Numbered from the stretch's first letter, positions 48,081 to 59,936 are shown. The stretch: DNA of 64,000 nt from Dromiciops gliroides (GCF_019393635.1 NC_057862.1:265064441-265128440); one strand, 5' to 3'. A program made the numbers and translations. The notes: a model not told the origin generated them from the letters alone.

Positions 48081-48954
48081 AATTAGACCATGTTGTGCCA
48101 GTTTCAGATCAAACTTTGGTCTTTTTAGCCTGGGCCAAAAACTGGTCCTCCAACTGGAATCTTATAATATTTTAACCCAGTACACTTTAAGTTACTGATT
48201 TGCGGACCCTACCTTTGGGCTGAGATTAGAAAGTCTTAGGCCCTCAGGGTCTCTTCTGTGTGGGAGGTGCTGGTGCCCCTCCCCCTCTGCTTCAGCTAAG
48301 CCAAAAAGCCCCGTGGGCTGTACAAGATGCCAGGTCAGACAGCTGGGGCAAAAAAGCCCCCAGCTCCCTCCGACCTGAGTGGAGCTATCGAGAGATCCCG
48401 GACTCATCCAGGCCGGGCTCTGGCATAGCCTGTGCTGAGGCACGGGATGCTCGAGCATCCCCCCAGCCCCAGCCGCAGCCCTGACTGGCAGATTAGCTTG
48501 GTGTGTGGGTGCAAAAAGCCCCGAGATTTGAGTGGAGAAAAGAAATATATATATAGACCTGGGGGTTAGACTCAGGGGGGCTGACAGGAAGACTGGAGGC
48601 TGAAGGACAAGATAGAGACACTGGCAGACAAGATTAGAAGTTCCAGGCGCAGCAGGTGGGAAAGAGACGCAGTGGAAAGAGACGTACCGCAATGCAGTCA
48701 GGTTGTAGATTTTATTTCCCTGTATTCTTAATTTTAAATAGTATCTCATAATAAACTCTGCTTTGATTATTTAGTTAAGAGGCTTCTTAATCCTTTACTT
48801 ATCAATTTTGGGAGTGGAGCAGTGTGGTGGAACTTTATAAACGGCCCCACATTAAATTAACAGCAGTCAGATAGCCAAACAGTCAAAAGTCCCCAGATTA
48901 GTACTCCATAGATCAGTCCCCTCAAATTAGACTAGTCATCAAAAATATTTTACA
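48080..48954 (+). mobile_element. Candidate endogenous-retrovirus LTR followed by a primer-binding-like site
   Basis: GC-rich U3-like part (48240-48540), a TATA box (48545), AATAAA at 48750-48755, and an AT-rich U5 ending TTTTACA at 48954. Six bases later TGGCGACTGCGGAGGA (48961-48976) begins with TGGCGAC, as do primer sites paired to some arginine tRNAs. No gag or pol is recognisable downstream. The left border is not defined. The minus-strand frame at 48192-48749 is a by-product of the GC-rich U3. Old viral relic, not functional. Confidence 0.45.
48545..48556 (+). promoter_or_regulatory. TATA box of the LTR candidate
   Basis: ATATATATATAG stands about 205 bp upstream of the AATAAA signal, consistent with LTR promoter geometry. 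Confidence 0.4.
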
Positions 48955-48976
48955 TTTGAATGGCGACTGCGGAGGA

Positions 48977-50520
48977 TTTAGGGGCCCAGTTATAATTTTC
49001 CTAAACTTATCATTTTTCATATAATCATAATTTTTATATAGCATACATTTATATAATTTTTCCATATTAGATTAGCTAGTGATAATTTTTTTTACAGTAT
49101 TGTTCATGTAACATTAAGTAATGTCTATATTGTGAAACTTGGTAACCCAAGCATAGTTAGAAAAACAGGTTATTGTATTTTATTCAGATTACAATGATGA
49201 AAAATTTTTCTTCATTGTTCTTATCTGAGATGTTAGAAATAGTCAGACATTTGTTTCAACTCTGTTGGTCACATGATTTTTGAATTCTATAAAGCCTAAG
49301 AACTAGAAAAGTGAAAATACCTAGCACACTTAATTGGAATGAGGAAATCTAGTTTGTGTAAGTTCCACTTAAATTTTTTCAGAATGACTGTCTGTGTAAA
49401 GTAATTTAGAAATGCATTCAACTGAACCAAGAAAACTTAACCAGAAATGGGTTTTGCTTTGTTTCAAATCCATAATACTCCTTATGATACTGTGCAAATA
49501 TACTATTAGGATCACAATTTCTTTCTAATCTGGATGTTGCTACATTATGAACTGAACTGTATAAAGGAAAAGAAAATGTTGGCAAACTGTTAATATTCTG
49601 AAGTATTTACCTATAGTAAAGAAATTCCATCCAAATTATTTAGCTATCACTTATGAAAATTATAAGATGATTGGTGAAGTTATTATGATAAGGCCATTTA
49701 ATTAGGTATATTTTGGGGGATTGCTTCGCTTAGAAAACTGAATCCCTTCCCCAGTGCAAACACTTTTTTGACTCAAGTGGGGTGGTAATTAGGAATTTAT
49801 TTCTGGTAATTAGGAATTTATAGTGTAAGACTATGTTGAAATATGAAGTTACATATGGAATGACCTATACTTACACTACATTTTAACTGACAGTCTTAAA
49901 CTCCACTTTTAAAGATTTATTTTTGCTTTAAGGGTTGAATAAGAGAGAGATGTCATTCTGGAGCTCTACTGTTATTATATATTTACTATATAAACATAAC
50001 AACTATTCGAACCGCCTTTTTACATCAGGACAAATTTTAAGCCTAGAGAAAGACAATACTACTAGAAAGGAATGTTAAGTAAAATTCTTTTGTGTGATTT
50101 TTTTTTAGAAGACCTGATAAATTTTTATTTGTTAGCTAATTTATTGAAAACAACTTGAGAATTATTAAACAATTGGTGTTTAGCCTTACTATGATTAAGT
50201 GGGACTTTGCTGTTGGAGGTGAAACTTTTTGGGACCCTGAATATTCTTTTTGAACTTCATTCTTAGGTTTGTTGTGTCCCTTAAAACCCTAAATGAAGGC
50301 TTCAAGAAAACACAAGCAGCCCAATGGTAGTGACATCTGAGATCTAAGGCAGGGAATAAGCAGGGAGTACAACCTTAGGAGAGCTACGGCTGACTTTCTT
50401 TATCATTTCCCTATACAATAAATCTGTCCACCTGGTTCTGTAGACTCATTCCCCTACTTCTAGCAAATAAGTTGTGGCTTTTTTTTAAGCGATGTTTTCA
50501 ATCTTAGACTATTCTCAATA
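48977..50520. other. AT-rich stretch without recognised element
   Basis: No SINE, L1 or exon is seen over 1.5 kb. GGTAATTAGGAATTTAT is duplicated at 49785-49821 (two adjacent partial copies). Could be decayed retroviral interior, but no protein motif supports that. Confidence 0.35.
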
Positions 50521-50521
50521 C

Positions 50522-50755
50522 TGGGCAGCTAGGTGGAGCAGTGGATAGAGCACTGACCCTGAAGTTGGGAAGACCTGAGTTCAAATCTCACCTCAGACAT
50601 TAATAGCTTTGTGACCCTGTGCCTTAAACATCCAGGGCAATCTCCGGTCATCCTGATATACATCTTGTCACTGGACTCAGCTCTGGAGTTGAGAGTGAGG
50701 TTGATCATCTTGCACAGCCCTCCCTCACTTAAATCCAATTCACTTCAAGGATATA
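50522..50755 (+). mobile_element. Composite SINE, forward copy
   Basis: Same family as 31587-31902: tRNA-like head (GGGCAGCTAGGTGGAGCAGT), then CCAGGGCAATCTCCGGTCATC, and the 3' half (GAGAGTGAGGTTGATCATC, CTCACTTAAATCCAATTCAC). The short minus-strand frame across it is not a gene. Confidence 0.82.
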
Positions 50756-50820
50756 TGATCCTTAATAACTAAATCCACCCAAAGTTATGATTATGGAAAC
50801 TTGATATTTAAGACCATATG

Positions 50821-50973
50821 GGGGGCAGCTAGGTGGCACAGTGGATAGAGCACCGGTCCTGATCCAGGAGTACCTGAGTTCAAATCCGGCCTCAGACACT
50901 TGACATTTACTAGCTGTGTGACCCTGGGCAAGTCACTTAACCCCCCATAGCCCTGCCCAAAAAAAAAAAAAAA
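50821..50973 (+). mobile_element. WSINE1-like SINE with target duplication
   Basis: Full-length copy; AGACCATATGGG at 50811 and 50974 flanks it. Carries mixed diagnostic bases (GATCCAGGAGTACC with TTGACATTTAC). Confidence 0.95.
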
Positions 50974-50989
50974 AGACCATATGGGACTG

Positions 50990-51940
50990 TAATTGTCATT
51001 ATTCTGAGACTGACTTCAGGTATAAATTATCCTAGAGGGGTTCACATCAAGATGAACTACAGAGGGAGTTCTAAGGGAAAAATTGGGAGAAGAGCTCTTG
51101 GCAATGAGTTAAAATAGGATTCTCTTGACTTGATTTTCCCAGTATAATGAAAAGTATCCCACCTGGCTCAGTAAAATTGGCTATCTATATGACTTGCCTA
51201 AAATTGACATAAGTTAATGGGAACATTTTCACTTACTGTTTAGCTACTCCCTACACTTCTTTTATGGTAAATTTCTTTTAATCATGTCAGAAAATCAGTA
51301 TGAACACAATATTAGATTTTTATCTCATAGGCTAATACTGGAACACATCTAAGCTACTGAAGATACTGGAATTTTGTCCTTTCTATATCCTAAACAACTA
51401 AGTATGAGTATTTGGCCTTGTCATCTGCCTGTTACTAGGTATATATTTCCATATAAGATAAGGTCCTTTAATGTCTCACAATGGTATGGGGATAATTAGG
51501 CAATGATATAAAGATTTATAAAACCAGTATATAATTCTCTTATTTAGTAAAGTTACTATCATAGCTGTTTTTTGTTCTGTGTTAATGAAAAGAATTTCAG
51601 CACAATTAGTTATCTTAAAAGAAGAGTAACTTGTGTTGCTTTAAAAAGATACCCACTTTTACTCAGGGTTCTTCATATGAACATGGTTACTAACTGAAAT
51701 TTGATATGTACTGTTTTGAAATTGTTTACACAATGTATTTATATATCCCAGAACTTTTTGCTACAACTGTAGTTATTCTGACAACTTTTAAATGAATTAA
51801 TTCTTATATTAGAGATCATCTTCTTATCCTTAGCAGAATTTCATCCTCCTAAGGGAAGAACAACAACTTAAAGGAAATAACTTGAGTATATAATGAAATA
51901 AATAGCTAGAGTAAAAATTGGGGTTTTGGCAAAATTTTTG
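50990..51940. other. AT-rich unassigned stretch
   Basis: No recognised element or exon. Confidence 0.35.
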
Positions 51941-51956
51941 TTCAAAAGTAAATAAA

Positions 51957-52116
51957 GGGGCAGCTAGGTGGCACAGTGGGTAAAGCACCATCCTTGGATT
52001 CAGAAGGACCTGAGTTCAAATCCGGTCTCAGACAAATGACACTTACTAGCTAGCTACGTGACCCTGAGCAAGTCACTTAACCCTCATTGGCCCACAAAAA
52101 AACAAAACAACCAAAA
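51957..52116 (+). mobile_element. WSINE1-like SINE with exact 13-bp target duplication
   Basis: Full-length subfamily B copy with CTAGCTAGCTACG duplication in the body. AAAAGTAAATAAA is exact at 51944-51956 and 52117-52129. Confidence 0.96.
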
Positions 52117-52309
52117 AAAAGTAAATAAAAATAATAACAAGTTTAAATAATTATATATGCCAAATATAAAAATTGGGTTCAGAATTTTCTAATAGTAGAG
52201 ACATAAGGTTTGGGCTAGCTGTCAACCTGATCTGGTTATTGACAAAATAAACTTAGAATTGTATTAAGACCTATTTTCATAAGAGATCTTTACATGATAT
52301 AGGAGGCAA

Positions 52310-53015
52310 AAAAAGGGGGGGAGGGAGGTAACAGAAAAACTTAAGACCCGAGCTCTAATTTAGATCTGAGCTCTAAGAGACACTATAACTTACAGACCTT
52401 AGCTCCTAAAAGAATTAATGGATAACTTAAAACTTGGGAAACAAGTCAGGACCTAGGTTCTTGTTACCCACATTAATCACCACTCATACATAACAAGAAC
52501 ATAAAGAGGCAGGTCACAGAGACCTTAACTATAACAAAGAGATAAGAGACAGCCTATAGAAATTCTAATTGATAAATGTTAAACCAGGCCTGAGAATGTA
52601 AAACACAGGAACAATTTGACCTTGGCAAGTTGAGGTAACATGCGCAGAAAAGGCCAAATTTGTCCCTGGTTCACCTTATCACATGTAAACTCCAAAAACA
52701 CACCTCCATGGAAAAAGGTACCCACCTTGGGGGTTGGCTTAAGTCCCCAGGAACTCCAGATTAGGATAAACCCTCCCATTTACCTCCCTAAAGTAGAGAT
52801 TATTATAATGAGAGTGATAATCAATTTATCCATACTATATAACTATATATCCATACATATAACTCTTTCCTTTCCGTATTCAAGAGACACCTTCATGACA
52901 ATCTCCCTGGGGTTACTCACAGTATTGCAATAAAACTTGGGAAACTGAGTCACTGAGTCTTGTAATTCTTTCGGGATGACTCATGATCAATCTAATCAAT
53001 TAATTCCAACCCACA
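52310..53015 (+). mobile_element. Candidate ERV LTR
   Basis: The right part has the order TATA-like ATACTATATAACTATA (52836), AATAAA (52929-52934), AACTTGGGAAACTGAGTC, CTTGTAATTCTTTCGGG and a CA-rich end near 53015. The left part holds repeated AGACC/AGAGAT stretches. The poly(A) and U5 style resembles ERV1 LTRs. No partner LTR or viral interior was seen. Confidence 0.45.
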
Positions 53016-53087
53016 CCAAACAGAGAGGTAAATCCACCAGAAGCTATTCTGAAGTCCAGTCTAGTGTGCTTAAGAAGAGAGATCTCC

Positions 53088-53240
53088 GGGGCAGCTAGGT
53101 GGACCAGTGGATAGAGCACCGGCCCTGGAGTCAGGAGTACCTGAGTTCAAATCCGGCCTCAGACACTTAATACTTACTAGCTGTGTGACCCTGGGCAAGT
53201 CACTTAACCCCAATTGCCTCACCAAAAAAAAAAAAAAAAC
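53088..53240 (+). mobile_element. WSINE1-like SINE
   Basis: Full-length subfamily A copy (GAGTCAGGAGTACC, TTAATACTTAC, AATTGCCTCAC) with A-tail. Confidence 0.96.
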
Positions 53241-53389
53241 CAAAGAGAGTTCTCTAGACGACCAGAGGCCTGCATCAAAAGATGTTTTCAGAAATCAGAC
53301 AGCTATATGAGATGAGACAACTGATCCTTCATGAAGCATGTGTCAAATCATTTAAGTTCATTGAGAAGACTGCATCTCTCAAAAAGAAT

Positions 53390-54200
53390 CAAAGGGGAGG
53401 AATGAGAGAAATTATTATTTTCTGTTAAATTAATAAGCCAATATTAATTTGGGCCAAAACCTTTTATTTCGTCATTCAGAGACCACCCCAGTGGATCTTT
53501 GAAGGGTATGGCTGATAGAAAAGATTACCCTAATCTTCAGGGTACATGTTTCTCAATCTTGGGCAAGACCCCACCCAGCTGGGAGACCTTACTTCTTTTT
53601 GGACTGTAAACAGAATCTTATCTAGGTGAACTCTTGTCCTCAAGGAATAAGCCCATGTCCTTGTAACCCTCCGCTGGAGTTTATGGTGACCAAACTTATG
53701 AAAGAGAAAGAGAACCAAATGGGTGTAGATGGAGATGGATTTCCCTGTCCAGATTATTGGAGGTAGCTGCATCTCATGATCAAGCCACATTCTGAGCAGG
53801 AGTTGCTGAAGACTTTTAGAATACGTCCTCATTTAAATGTCCACCAGTCAAGGATGATTTCTCCTATCAGGAGCATTTCCTCTCAAAAAAAATATTGAGG
53901 GCAGCTAGGTGATACAGTGAATAAAACACCGGCCCTGGATTCTGGAGGACCCGAGTTCAAATCTGGCCTCAGACACTTGACACTTAACTAGCTGTGTGAC
54001 CCTGGGCAAGTCACTTGACCCTCACTGACACCCTCCCCCCCAAAACCAAAACCAAAAAATATTGAAGGCATCCAGTATCTGCATTCAGTGTCTGGTTATC
54101 AAGAGAAACCACTCGTGATCAATTTAACATTAGCTAGCCTAATTAACAAATTATTAATTACCCAAAAACTGTCTCTCAGGAGTTTTCATTTATCACACAT
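53390..54200 (-). mobile_element. Possible antisense LTR split by a SINE
   Basis: TTAATAAGCCAATATTAATTT near 53430 and GGAGACCTTACTTC further right recall the reversed LTR-like text at 31350-32450. The SINE at 53899 splits it. Termini not identified. Confidence 0.25.
53899..54051 (+). mobile_element. WSINE1-like SINE
   Basis: Full-length, diverged copy (GGTGATACAGTGAATAAAAC). AAAAAATATTGA flanks it on both sides. Confidence 0.94.
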
Positions 54201-54967
54201 ATAGGCAAAGAGCTACCTTTTTTTATCATCATAAAAGGTATCTATTTAAAACCAAAAGGAAGCATCATATGAAATGGAGATAATTAGAACTTTTTCAAAT
54301 AAATGTGGGAGTAAAGCAAGGACCCTCACTCTCCCCATTACTATTTGATATAATTCTGGAAATGCTAGCTATAGCAATAAGACAATAAAAATTAAGACAG
54401 GTAAAGAGAAAACAGAAGTATCCCTATTTGCTGATGATATGATGGCATATTTGGAAAGTAAGGTACTGAGAACAATAACTTCAGCAAAGTTGCAAGCTAC
54501 GAAATAAACCCTCAAAAATCAACTGCAATTCTATGTAATAATAATAATAAAGCCCAAGAAGAAATAAGAGAAAGGGAAATACCATTACAAATAACTACAA
54601 AATGCATAAAGTATATAGGGATCAATCTATCAAAGCACACAAAATACTTTGATTCAATTACAAAGTGTCCCTTAAAAAAAAGAATAACTTAAACAACTGG
54701 AGGAATATTCAGTGTTCATGGCTAGGTCATACCAATATAATAAAAATGATAATATTACCACAATTAATTTTAATGCTTACCAATCAATTACCATGGGAAT
54801 ACTTTATATAGAACTTAATAAAGTAACAATTCATTTGGAAAAACAAAAGATTTAAAATATCAAATCAAATAATGAAAAGAGGTAGGAATGAACTGGGAAC
54901 AGAACTTCCAGACCTCATAAGTGGTAGCCATCAAAGCCATCTGTTTTATTTTAAAAACAAACAGATC

Positions 54968-55033
54968 TAACACTTACTAGCTGTGTGACCCTGGGCAAGT
55001 CACTTAACCCCAATTGCCTCACTAAAAAAACAA
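54968..55033 (+). mobile_element. 5'-truncated SINE with 11-bp target duplication
   Basis: Only TAACACTTACTAGCTGTG onward is present, plus A-tail. ACAAACAGATC is exact at 54957-54967 and 55034-55044. Confidence 0.93.
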
Positions 55034-55125
55034 ACAAACAGATCAATGGAATTGACCAGACAAGGGAAAATCAGTAATACTAGAATTCACTACCCCAGTG
55101 TTTGACAAAATGGAAAATATAAATT

Positions 55126-55278
55126 TTTGTTTTGGTTTTTGTTGTGAGGCAATTGGGGTTAAGTGACTTGCCCAGGGTCACACAGCTAGTAGGTGTCAAG
55201 TGTCTGAGGCCAGATTTGAACTCAGGTCCTCCTGATTACAGGGCCAGTGCTCTATCCACTACGCTACCCAGCTGCCCA
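55126..55278 (-). mobile_element. WSINE1-like SINE with target duplication
   Basis: Complete reverse copy. AAAATATAAATT at 55114-55125 recurs from 55279. Confidence 0.95.
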
Positions 55279-55384
55279 AAAATATAAATTACCTAAAAAA
55301 AAGCTCCTTATTTAACAAAAACTGCTGAGAAAACTATAAGTCAATCTGGCAGAAATTATAGTCTCAGACCATTACCTGCTTCTC

Positions 55385-56830
55385 TTCTAATTTTAACTGC
55401 ACTGGTTTGTTTGGGCAAACCTTAAAAAATTTTATACATAATCAAAATTGTCTATTTTATCTTCTGTGATTCTATTCCTTTTCTGGTCACAAACTCTTCC
55501 CCAATTCATAGATCAGTAAGGTAATTCTTCCTTGCTCCTCCAATATACTTGTAATGTTGTCCTTTATGTCTGAGTTATTTGTGATCTATTTGGTGGTGTA
55601 TACCTTCAAATTCATGTTACCTTCAACAAATAAATGGCCAAAGGATGAACAAGGCAGTTTTCAATTTTAAAAATCAAGTTATCAACAACCATATGAAAAA
55701 ATACCCCAATCACTAACAATCAAAGAAACATAAAACAACTCTGAGGTGGAACCTCAACCCCCATCAGGTTAACAAAAATGACAAAAGAAAAAAATAGTAT
55801 TGGTCTAAACCTAATTTCTGCCAAATTGCTTTCTAGTTTTTGCAGATTTGCCAAGTGATGAATGTTTATCCCAATAACTGGAGCCTTTGTTTTTAATGAA
55901 CACTAAATGACTATGTTCATTTGCTTCTATATGTTGAAGCTGCTCTACTGCTCTACTGACTATCCATTTGGATATGTGGATTTGATCATTTCATTTTGGT
56001 AATTACCACTTTGTAGAATAGTTTGAGATCTAATACTGTAAAGCTCCCTTCTTTTCCCATTTTTCCCCATTACTCCCCTTGAGATTATTTGCCTATTCTC
56101 CACATAAATTATTTTCCTAATTTCATAAAAAAAAAAATTTATACTTTTGTATAGCAAAGAGTAAGTTAATTTACATAAGTGTTGTCATTTTTATTATATT
56201 GGCTTGACCTACTCCAATTAACATTTCTCCAGTTATTTGGTTCTATTCTTATTTCATTAAAGTATTCCGTAGTGAGATACACAGAGTTCTTGTTGTGTCT
56301 TAGTAGATATACTCCCAAATATTTTATGTATTTTAAATTATTTTAAATTATAGTTTTATTCCTGCTAGATTATATTCATAATATTCAGGATTTATGTAGA
56401 TTTATTTTGTATCCTGAAACTGCAGAATTTATTGTTTCGATTAATTTTTAGTTGACTCTAAGGTTCTCTAAGTATTTTTGCTCCATCTGCCTATGCTTTT
56501 TCCTTCATTATCTTCCTTATCTTCTTGTTATAACTAGCATTTCTATCTATTTATGGTTCTTTATTTTAAATAACAGTAGTAAGAATAGACATCCAAAGGG
56601 GCAGCTATGTGGCACAGTAGATGAAGCATCAGCCCTGGATTCAGGAAGACCTGAGTTCAAATACGGCCTCAGACATTTGACACTTACTAGCTGTGTGACC
56701 CTGGGCAAGTTACTTGACTCTTACTGCCCCCCCCCCCCCCCGGGGAACGACATCCTTGCTTTATCATTGATCTTACTGGAATAGCCTCTAATTTTTTTTT
56801 CTCCATTACATATAATTTCTTTATTTACCT
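55385..56830. mobile_element. Shuffled L1 pieces (minus, plus, minus)
   Basis: 55385-55620 is minus-strand L1 (CAAAATTGTCTATTTTATC, TTCTGGTCACAAACTCTTCC). 55620-55795 is plus-strand L1 (AATGGCCAAAGGATGAACA, TGAAAAAATACCCCAATC, ACTCTGAGGTGG). 55800-56590 and 56745-56830 are minus again, continuing the order (GTATTGGTCTAAACC, ATTGGCTTGACC, TAGTAGATATACTCCC). The 56597 SINE splits the last piece. Confidence 0.75.
56597..56744 (+). mobile_element. WSINE1-like SINE ending in a C-run
   Basis: Full-length copy (GGGGCAGCTATGTGGCACAG), but the A-tail is replaced by about 18 C residues then GGGGAACG. GACATCC flanks it on both sides. Confidence 0.93.
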
Positions 56831-56959
56831 AAAGCAATAACTGGCAGATCCAAAATTTGTCTTTTTAAATAATATTTTTTTCAAATAGGAAAAAATATGC
56901 CTTCTCTTCCTTCTACTCCACTCTCCTTTCCCTAAATGAGAATGAAAAACAAAACCATT

Positions 56960-58440
56960 TCCAGATCACAAGAGATGGTGGACTAGACATTATCTCTGAT
57001 CCCCACAAACCTCCTAAATTTCTCCAAAACACAAATTATATGCCACATATTAAGTAACTTCAACTATTTTGAGGGCCAAGGACACCTAGAATCCAAAATA
57101 AGATTGGAAGGGGAAAAAAAAGAACTGACACTTACTGACCCTGAGCTCACTTTAACACCCCTCTTCTAATTTCCATGTTAATGGCAGCACACCTAAGGAC
57201 AGAACACAGACATATCAAAATCTACCCTGGGTCTAGCGTGTTGAGGTTTGCTCAGGATTCTATACCCTGCTCAGCAAAGAGCAAAAGTATACTGGGGGCT
57301 GCAACCCAGAAGCACCAGTACTGCAAAGCTCTGAACTTCCAATGTCAGAGAAAGCAGGTTCTGTTGGTGCCAGAGAAAGCAGGCTCTAAACTGCAGGTGC
57401 TGGGCTAAAGAACAGAGAATAGGACAGAATACCAGGACAGGACACTGTGTGCTGGTGAAGCTACTCCACCAAATCTTAGGGCAAAAGCTCAATATCAGTT
57501 AGCCAGCTCTGATCACCCAAAAGTCAGTTGGGCTAAAGTTGGGGCAGACTGGTGAACCATTGCCCAGTGTGGGAAGAGACTAAGATGTTTTGAAATCTAG
57601 TCCCCATAATCAGAAGTGATAGAGTAAGAAAGTAATAAGGAAAAAAGGGGGGGGGGGGGCCTGCATGCTGAAAACACCAAGGATTTCAAGAAGAAAAAAA
57701 TATCAAAAACCTTGAACATAAACAAATACATCAATAGGAAAAACTGTAACAGAAGGAAATATGGCCTCCAATTCTAGTAAACAAGTACAGGCATCTATGA
57801 ATAAATACTGCAAAATGAAAGAAAAAAATACAATACTTGATGAGACTAAAGACCCTGTAGAATAAGGAAAATGGAACCACAACATACTGTTCTTGAGTGA
57901 TTTAAAAGAAAAATGAGAATTATAAGATAATTTATTCCCTGAACAGCAAAAAGAAAAAAAAAAGCATAATAGAAAAACTTGAATCTGGAATGGTAAGCCT
58001 CACCAAAGAAACAAAGAAGAAAACAATGGATGGGAATGCAAATACACAGAAGCAAAAGGCCAACCTAGAAGGGAATCAAAAAACAATACCATTAAAAGAG
58101 AGGGGGTATCTAGGTGGCTCAGTGGACTATCTAGGTAACTAGGCAAGTCACTTAACCCTCACTGCCCTGCAAAAAAAAGAGAGAGAACAAGCTCACTAGG
58201 CAAGCAAAACATGGATCTAGAAGACAAGATGCACTGAGACAAGCTAAGGACCACAGAACCAGAAAAAAAAGACAAAAAACCTTAACATCATAATGATAGA
58301 AATAATAGAGGAGAACTGCCCAGAACTTCTGAACATAGAAAGTTAAATTACACTTGAAAGAATTTACAAATGGCCCCAGAAACAAAACAAAACAAGGCTG
58401 CAAATTCCAAGGTAAATAATGGTTAAATTAAATACATAGC
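56960..58440 (+). mobile_element. L1/HAL1 5' region and ORF1-like relic
   Basis: Opens CAGATCACAAGAGATGGTGG and CTAAATTTCTCCAAAACAC, parallel to the HAL1 start at 12010-12100. A purine-rich ORF1-like stretch follows (57690-58060), then GAGAACTGCCCAGAACTTC (58310), equivalent to ENCPEIL of ORF1. All frames are broken. A short SINE relic lies at 58105. Confidence 0.6.
58105..58188 (+). mobile_element. SINE with large central deletion
   Basis: Keeps the head (GGTATCTAGGTGGCTCAGTGG) only to the A box, then jumps to AGGCAAGTCACTTAACCC and an A-tail. AAAAGAGAG lies on both sides. Confidence 0.85.
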
Positions 58441-58479
58441 CATAGCTTTTAGAGAGATGATATACAAGTAACTACTTTT

Positions 58480-59035
58480 CTTATAGTATGATCATTAAAA
58501 TATTACGGTCATATATCCATTTAGAATGTGAAATGTAGTGTGAAGTGTTGGTCTAAGACTAATTTCTTTTGGCCTGCTTTTGCAGCCATTTTTTATCAGA
58601 TAGGGAGATTTTCCTCAGGTAATTTATGTTTTCCACTTTATCAAACACTGGGTTATTGAGTTCTATTGTTTCTATAGTCTATTCCATTGATCTATCTCTC
58701 TATTCTTTAGGAAGTACCCAAAATTTTGATGACTGCTACTTTATAACACGACTTGAAGTTTGGAAGTCCTTAAGGAATTATGAAAGTTGAGAGATAATTC
58801 TGATTGCATGAAACTTAAAAGGTTTTACACAAATAAATTAATGGACCTAAAATAAGAAGGTACTTAATTGAATATGAAAAAATCTTAATATCAAATTTCT
58901 CAGATAAAATTTTAGTACTGAAAATACCTGCTTACTGCCTTAGGGAGGGGGCAGAGGAGGGAGGGTAGGAGGGATAGAATTTGGAACTCGGAACTTTTAA
59001 TAAAAATATTGATTATCAAAAAAACAAAGAAAGAT
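58480..59035. mobile_element. L1 pieces: minus ORF2 part then plus 3' end
   Basis: 58480-58765 is minus-strand ORF2 text (GTGTTGGTCTAAGACTAATT, CTATTCCATTGATCTATC). 58765-59035 is plus-strand 3' end text (AAGGTTTTACACAAATAAA, GAGGGAGGGTAGGAGGGATAG). Confidence 0.65.
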
Positions 59036-59149
59036 ACACAGGACAACTAAGAAATATCTACAGAAAGAACAATAGTCTTATTCTCTACAGTCTTTGACAA
59101 CTATTGATAACTCTTTGATACTTTTTTTCTATCAAGATTTTTAAGATAC

Positions 59150-59936
59150 TACTATCCTCTGGTTTTCTTCCTACCTATCTGATCACTCTGCTCCAGATCA
59201 TACCCTCTGACCATAGGTGTTCTTCAGGTTCTATCCTGAGCCCCCTTCTCTTCTTCTAATACTACTTTACTTGATGATCTCATCAGTTCCCACGAATTTA
59301 ATTACCATCTTTATGCTGATGATTCTCAGAACTAAATATCCTGTCCCAGTCTCTCTGCTGACTCCAATCTTTTATCTCCAACTGTCTTTCAGACATCTCA
59401 AACTGGATGTCCAGTTGACATCTTAAACTCAATACATCCCAAACTCAACTTTGTCTTTTCCCTAACCCTTCCCCCTTCCTACTTTCCCTATTTCTGCAGA
59501 GGACAACATCATCTTCCCAGTCCCTCAGGCTCAAAACCTCGAAAACATACTGGCCTCATTATTCTCTCACTCTCCATATACAATCTATTGGCAAGGTCTG
59601 CCAATTTCACCTTTGCAACATCTCTACTAAAGGCCCTCAACACCCTAGGACTTCATTACTGCAATAGCCTGAAAGTGGGTTGGCCTGCCAATTGCCTTCA
59701 AAAGCAAATACAAAATTCTCTTTTTGGTATTCAAAGCCCTTCAAAACGTAGGCCTGTCTTACCTTTTCATTCTTAAACCTTATTTTCTAACGCATACTCT
59801 TGATCCAGTGACACTGGCTTCCTCAAACAAGATGTTCCATCTCTCTCCTCCAGATATTCTCTCTGGCTGTGCCCAGTGCCCATTATACTCTCAATTATCT
59901 GCTCTGAAAATTGACTTCCCTGTCTTCCTTTAGTAT
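59150..59936 (+). mobile_element. L2-type LINE ORF2 fragment with reverse transcriptase motif
   Basis: GGTTCTATCCTGAGCCCCCTTC reads GSILSPLL. AATTACCATCTTTATGCTGATG with GATTCTCAG reads NYHLYADDSQ, the YADD catalytic motif of L2/CR1-clade reverse transcriptase. It continues through TCTTTCAGACATCTCAAACTGG and CTTCATTACTGCAATAGCC to the L2 C-terminal text. It is broken by stops, and a central part is deleted near 59630. Confidence 0.75.

Larger units (their letters stand above)
54250..55375 (+). mobile_element. L1 ORF2 reverse transcriptase fragment with two SINEs
   Basis: Reads GGGAGTAAAGCAAGGACCC (GVKQGP), CCATTACTATTTGATATAAT (PLLFDI) and TTTGCTGATGATATGATG (FADDMM), then the ORF2 C-terminal order. 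SINEs at 54968 and 55126 interrupt it. Frames are broken. Confidence 0.8.

Noticed and set aside
48192..48749. 185-codon minus-strand frame
   Set aside because: Falls in the U3-like part of an LTR candidate; proline/leucine-rich with no family resemblance.
53530..53832. 100-codon minus-strand frame
   Set aside because: No splice sites or domain; overlaps possible LTR text at 53390-54200.
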